This document shows positions 13,264 through 16,157 of a stretch of 16,157 bases of DNA, piece by piece. Position numbers and translations under genes: made by a program. Source of the stretch: DASYVD01 sp050693035 (GTDB taxonomy: Bacteria > Actinomycetota > UBA4738 > CALAEC01). A model generated the notes under the pieces. The model saw nothing but the letters and a program-made list of their open reading frames with translations. It did not search any database and was not told the origin of the DNA. The stretch covers positions 1 to 16,157 of the forward strand of contig JBOGWB010000036.1 in the NCBI GenBank assembly GCA_050693035.1, written 5' to 3'. Within the stretch, counting starts at the first letter, position 1. Every line of letters starts with the position of its first letter.

Positions 13264-14489
13264 CCGATCCGCTGGTTCGAACTCGGGAGTCCACACCGCC
13301 CCGGTCCACCACCACCCCGGAAGAGCGGGCGGAGAGTCGCCTCCGCTTGCGGCGGGCGGCCCGCTACTGCCTCGGCGTGTTCCTCGGCGTCCGGGTGGGC
13401 CTGTCCATCCTGGCGCTCGTCGCCGTCGCGGTGTTGCCGGCGCTCGAAGCCCTCGGGCCCCCGGGGTGGCCGGTGCCCCCGATCGAACGGGGATGGCACA
13501 ACGTGGTGACGGCGTGGGAGCGCTTCGACGCCCTGTGGTTCCTCCGGGTGGCCACGCTCGGATACGCCGACGGCGACGGGAGCGCGGCGTTCTTCCCTCT
13601 GTACCCGCTGTTGATCCGAGGCCTCTCCTTCGTCCTCGGGGGACATCCCCTCGCCGCCGCCCTCCTGATCTCAAATGCCGCGTTCTTCGGAGCGCTGGTG
13701 GTCTTCTATCTGCTGACCGAATCCGAGTACGACGAGGCGACGGCCCGCCGAGCCGTCCTCTACCTGGCCCTGTTTCCCACGGCCTTCTTCTTCCTGGCCC
13801 CCTACTCCGAGTCGCTGTTCCTGTTGCTCACGGTTTCGTCCCTGGCGGCGGCCCGCCGCCGGAGATGGGCGCTCGCCGGCGTCGCCGGGGCCCTGGCCTC
13901 CGCCACCCGCAGCGTGGGGGTCCTGCTGGCGCTTCCCCTGGCGGTGGAGGCGATCCAGCGGTGGCGGGAGCGACGGGAGAACCCGGTCGGGCCGCTGCTC
14001 TGGTCGGCGGTGGCCGTCCTCGGTGCTGCGCTGTACCTCCTGTTCTGGTTGGCGAAGTCCGGCGACATGCTGGCGCCGCTCCAGCAGCAGGCCACGTGGC
14101 AGCGCCAGCCGATGGCCCCGTGGGAGACCATCGCCTCTGGGACCCGAGAAGCGTTCCGGTGGCCGGGGGTCTATCCGGGCGGCTACCACCTCCTGGACTG
14201 GCTCGTGGTCGTGCCCGGCCTGGCGGCGGCGGCGTGGCTGGCGGTGCGGGCCCGCCCGGCCTTCTCCGTGTACGCCTGGGCCAGTCTCCTGGCCCCCCTC
14301 ACCCTGGTGTTCCCGGGGCGTCCGTTCATGTCCCTTCCTCGGTTCCTCCTGGCGATCTTCCCGTTGTTCTGGGCGCCGGCCATCCTGGCTCGTGGCCGGC
14401 GGTGGGTGCACGAGACGGCGGTGGCCGTCTTCGCGGGGGGCCTGGGGGTCATGACCGTCCTGTTCGTGGACCGTTACTACGTCTTCTGA
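13260..14489 (+). CDS. Mannosyltransferase-family membrane protein (PIG-V-like, GT-C)
   Basis: From GTG 13260 the protein is 409 residues with about eight or nine membrane segments. An N-terminal cytoplasmic part (~45 residues) leads to the first helix. The loop AWERFDALWFLRVATLGY contains the aspartate expected of GT-C catalytic loops, and AAFFPLYPLLIR, ALFPTAFFFLAPYSESLFLL and ASATRSVGVLLALPL match the PIG-V-like mannosyltransferase pattern. The probable donor is a polyprenyl-phosphate mannose; the acceptor is unknown. GGAGG four bases upstream and the GTGA overlap with the preceding gene support the start. The frame runs much further upstream (to 12384), but that part is antisense-like Gly/Arg-rich sequence inside the first glycosyltransferase gene. 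The two enzymes probably act in the same envelope glycan pathway. Confidence 0.8.
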   Translation: MTDPLVRTRESTPPRSTTTPEERAESRLRLRRAARYCLGVFLGVRVGLSILALVAVAVLPALEALGPPGWPVPPIERGWHNVVTAWERFDALWFLRVATLGYADGDGSAAFFPLYPLLIRGLSFVLGGHPLAAALLISNAAFFGALVVFYLLTESEYDEATARRAVLYLALFPTAFFFLAPYSESLFLLLTVSSLAAARRRRWALAGVAGALASATRSVGVLLALPLAVEAIQRWRERRENPVGPLLWSAVAVLGAALYLLFWLAKSGDMLAPLQQQATWQRQPMAPWETIASGTREAFRWPGVYPGGYHLLDWLVVVPGLAAAAWLAVRARPAFSVYAWASLLAPLTLVFPGRPFMSLPRFLLAIFPLFWAPAILARGRRWVHETAVAVFAGGLGVMTVLFVDRYYVF

Positions 14490-14494
14490 CCGGC

Positions 14495-14507
14495 CCGGAC
14501 GTTCCGG
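14495..14507 (+). terminator. Weak hairpin after the glycosyltransferase pair
   Basis: CCGGA (14495-14499) and TCCGG (14503-14507) form a 5-bp stem with a 3-base loop six bases after the stop codon. No T-run follows, so termination is uncertain. Confidence 0.25.
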
Positions 14508-14533
14508 CTCGGCCGCCAGGACGCGCAGTGCGG

Positions 14534-14562
14534 TCGACCGCGTCCCCACCGGGGCCTAGAAT
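14534..14562 (+). promoter_or_regulatory. Promoter candidate for the response regulator gene
   Basis: TCGACC (14534-14539) and TAGAAT (14557-14562) are 17 bp apart. The first matches TTGACA at four of six positions and the second matches TATAAT at five of six. Transcription would start near 14569, leaving a leader of about 20 bases with the ribosome binding site GGAGGGAGGGG. Confidence 0.5.
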
Positions 14563-14588
14563 GCAGCGGCGCACGGAGGGAGGGGCTG

Positions 14589-15227
14589 TTGTCCATCAGG
14601 GTCGTGATCGCCGACGACCACTCGCTGGTCCGCCAAGGCCTGCGTCGGTACCTGGAGATGGCCGACGGGATCGAGGTGGTCGGCGAGGCCTCCACGGGGG
14701 GAGAGGCCGTGGATCTGGTGGACCGCGAGCGTCCCGACATCGCCCTCATGGACATCCGGATGCCGGAGATGGACGGACTGGAGGCGGCGCGAACCATCAG
14801 TGCCCGCTACCCGGAGACGGGCATCATCATGCTGACCGCCTACGACGACCGGCACTTCGTGGTGGAAGCGGTTCGCGCGGGCGCCAGGGGCTACGTGCTC
14901 AAGGCCCGGGACGCCGAGCACCTGACCCAGACGGTCCGACTGGTGGCGGGGGGCAACATGGTCATCGATCCGCAGCTCGTGGTGGTCCTGGCCGACGAGC
15001 TGAACGTGGCCAAGCATCGCGAGCGAACTGCGCAGAGCCTCACCGAGCGCGAGGTGGAGATCCTGCAGCTCCTGGCGTTCGGGCACACCAATCGGGACAT
15101 CGCCGAGAAGCTGTTCATCAGCCCCGACACGGTGAAGACGCACCTCGAGCACATCTACCAGAAGCTCGGGGCTACCGACCGGACGGCGGCGGTCGCCGAA
15201 GCCCTGCGCCGCCGGCTGATCGAATAG
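14589..15227 (+). CDS. NarL/FixJ-family two-component response regulator
   Basis: The 212-residue protein has an N-terminal receiver domain (about 1-120) and a C-terminal LuxR-type helix-turn-helix (about 147-212). The acidic pair is D9/D10, the phospho-acceptor is D55 in ALMDIRMPEMDG, the switch threonine is T83 in IIMLTAYDD and the conserved lysine is K105 in GYVLKA. The DNA-binding domain shows SLTEREVEILQLLAFGHTNRDIAEKLFISPDTVKTHLEHIYQKLG. Phosphorylation would trigger dimerisation and promoter binding. The start is TTG 14589, supported by the purine-rich GGAGGGAGGGG just upstream and by the family N-terminus. No histidine kinase is encoded next to it, so its signal and targets are unknown. 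Confidence 0.93.
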   Translation: MSIRVVIADDHSLVRQGLRRYLEMADGIEVVGEASTGGEAVDLVDRERPDIALMDIRMPEMDGLEAARTISARYPETGIIMLTAYDDRHFVVEAVRAGARGYVLKARDAEHLTQTVRLVAGGNMVIDPQLVVVLADELNVAKHRERTAQSLTEREVEILQLLAFGHTNRDIAEKLFISPDTVKTHLEHIYQKLGATDRTAAVAEALRRRLIE

Positions 15228-15254
15228 GTCGGACGGCCGTTCCCGGCGGGGCCC

Positions 15255-15440
15255 TCAACGCGCCAGTCGCATCGCCGTCGGCGGCGCGGGGTCAGGCCCA
15301 CCCTCCTCCCCGTCCGTGAGCAACGGGAGGATGTACCGGGCGATGAACCCCAACACCACGATCACGATGATCAGGATGAACCCGTACTTCACCAGAGCGA
15401 ATCCTGGCCGGGGCGGCTCCGGCTCGCTCCCGTAGACCAC
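15255..15440 (-). CDS. Small single-pass membrane protein, unknown
   Basis: From GTG 15440 the product is 61 residues. It has a Pro/Glu-rich N-terminus, one membrane segment at about 21-43 (LVKYGFILIIVIVVLGFIARYI) and an acidic, Pro-rich tail. The family is not recognised. GAGGAGG ends five bases before GTG 15440 and supports this start; an upstream GTG at 15467 in the same frame would add nine residues but has no ribosome binding site. A -10-like TAGGCT (15469-15474, minus) would start transcription near 15462. It converges with the response regulator gene (27 bp apart) and diverges from the small gene at 15567. Confidence 0.6.
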   Translation of the reverse strand: MVYGSEPEPPRPGFALVKYGFILIIVIVVLGFIARYILPLLTDGEEGGPDPAPPTAMRLAR

Positions 15441-15566
15441 ATCCCCCTCCTCGGTCGACTCTCGCACAAGCCTAAAACGGGACAGCTTCCGGCGGGCGGA
15501 AGGACGTCTCGTTTAGATCGTCGAATCATTAGGGAAGAAATAGGCGGAGGAGACGCGCAGAGAGCC

Positions 15567-15764
15567 ATGTTCCGATACGAGACCGCCGGCCGAATAGTGA
15601 TCGCCTACCGCTCCGACGGGTCGGAGTTCGTGGCGGTGGAGCTGAAGCGGGGCTGGACGATCGAGGACATCGTTCAGGACCCTCTGTCGGACCTGATGCA
15701 TCTGCGGGTCCGGAACGAGAGCGACGGCACCGCCTACGTGCTCTCCTTCAAAGAGGCCGCCTGA
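15567..15764 (+). CDS. Small soluble protein, unknown (65 residues)
   Basis: The product is 65 residues, without signal peptide or membrane segment, and looks like a compact folded domain: FRYETAGRIVIAYR and EFVAVELKRGW read as beta strands, then a short helix (TIEDIVQDPLSD) and two more strands (LMHLRVRN, TAYVLSF). The family is not recognised. GGAGGAG lies 14 bases before ATG 15567, with a purine-rich AGAGAG closer. The well-balanced amino-acid composition, unlike the Arg/Pro-rich shadow frames of this window, supports a real gene. The next gene on the other strand is the PBP, which converges with it. Confidence 0.6.
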   Translation: MFRYETAGRIVIAYRSDGSEFVAVELKRGWTIEDIVQDPLSDLMHLRVRNESDGTAYVLSFKEAA

Positions 15765-15784
15765 CTCCACCGGCGGCCCCGCCC

Positions 15785-15805
15785 CCGGGCTCCCTCAGGG
15801 CCCGG
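15785..15805. terminator. Candidate terminator hairpin between the 65-residue gene and the PBP gene
   Basis: CCGGGC (15785-15790) pairs with GCCCGG (15800-15805) around a 9-base loop, between two convergent stop codons. There is no clear T-run on either side, so it is only a candidate. Confidence 0.35.
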
Positions 15806-15815
15806 TGGGCGCTGG

Positions 15816-16157
15816 CTACTCCTCCTCTTCCTCTACGGGTGACGGCGTCGCCGTGGGCAGTGGAGAAGGAGACGGCGTCGGCGTGGGAAGAGGCGTCTTC
15901 GTCGGCTCGGGTGATGGCGAAGGCGACGGAGACGGCGACGGTGCCGCGTTGACCACCTCGCCGGTGAACTCCGGCTCCGGGAAGTCCGAGATTTCCAGCC
16001 CCTCGTGGATCGTGGCCATGAAGTCGTGCCAGATCATCGCGGGGAAGGAGCCGCCGGTGACGGAGATGCCGTGGACGTTCTCCATGGGGACCCGTCCCTT
16101 CGGGTAGCCGACCCACACACACGCGGCGTAGAGGGAGCTGGCGCCGCAGAACCAGGC
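15816..16157 (-). CDS. Class A penicillin-binding protein, C-terminal end only
   Basis: The frame is open to the right window edge and ends at 15816, giving the last ~113 residues. AWFCGASSLYAACVWVGYPKG, then VPMENVHGISVTGGSFPAMIWHDFM matches the end of the transpeptidase domain of PBP1-type enzymes (family pattern AWFxGYTP, VWVGYP, VTGGSFPA-IW-FM). These enzymes polymerise and cross-link peptidoglycan outside the membrane. The glycosyltransferase domain and the active-site serine motif lie beyond the window. The C-terminus is a disordered Pro/Ser/Thr tail (SPSPSPSPSP, TPLPTPTPSPSP) that ends in five glutamates. No PASTA repeat is present. Confidence 0.85.
   Translation of the reverse strand, partial: AWFCGASSLYAACVWVGYPKGRVPMENVHGISVTGGSFPAMIWHDFMATIHEGLEISDFPEPEFTGEVVNAAPSPSPSPSPSPEPTKTPLPTPTPSPSPLPTATPSPVEEEEE

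Noticed and set aside
13175..15319. 714-residue plus-strand frame spanning the second glycosyltransferase and the regulator
   Set aside because: It is Arg/Pro/Gly-rich and lies in the wrong frame across two recognisable genes and their intergenic region.

Overview
The window is about 16 kb of high-GC DNA that reads like the chromosome of an actinomycete-type bacterium (Actinomycetota), probably a less-studied lineage. The dCTP deaminase closely resembles the mycobacterial bifunctional form. The ribosomal/replication cluster runs rpsF-ssb-rpsR-rplI-dnaB. There is an EtfD-type membrane Fe-S oxidoreductase. Several genes appear leaderless, with a -10 box 6-7 bases before a GTG or ATG, and GTG and TTG starts are common. 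No transposase, integrase, CRISPR array or phage gene was seen, so this looks like core chromosome with a few lineage-specific surface proteins.

Layout: (1) 1-325, minus: start of a secreted acidic protein carrying a perfect 15-bp repeat (EDPEG), cut by the window edge. (2) 482-2536, plus: EtfD-like oxidoreductase. (3) 2533-3120, minus: dcd, overlapping etfD by 4 bp. (4) 3214-3284, plus: tRNA-Gly(CCC) behind a duplicated -10 element. (5) 8449 down to 3356, minus: rpsF, ssb, rpsR and rplI, then a gene-free stretch of about 540 bp, then dnaB, an endonuclease III-family gene and an unknown membrane-anchored low-complexity protein. (6) 11264 down to 8591, minus: panB, an alpha/beta hydrolase and a SAM methyltransferase. 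(7) 11364-11936, minus, a lipoprotein, and 12085-14489, plus, two GT-C type membrane glycosyltransferases, transcribed divergently from two GATAAT boxes. (8) 14589-15227, plus: an orphan NarL/FixJ response regulator. (9) Two small proteins of unknown function (15255-15440 minus, 15567-15764 plus). (10) 15816-16157, minus: C-terminal end of a class A penicillin-binding protein, cut by the window edge.

The genes are mostly housekeeping: translation and replication (rpsF to dnaB), nucleotide supply and base-excision repair (dcd, nth), pantothenate synthesis (panB), electron transfer from flavoproteins to the quinone pool (etfD), and envelope construction (glycosyltransferases, PBP, lipoprotein). 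The points most worth a second look are the set of leaderless promoters, an rpsF leader that resembles the S6:S18 autoregulatory element, an SSB without the usual acidic C-terminal tip, DnaA-box-like sequences before dnaB, and two low-complexity acidic surface proteins. I did not find a convincing new defence or mobile system.
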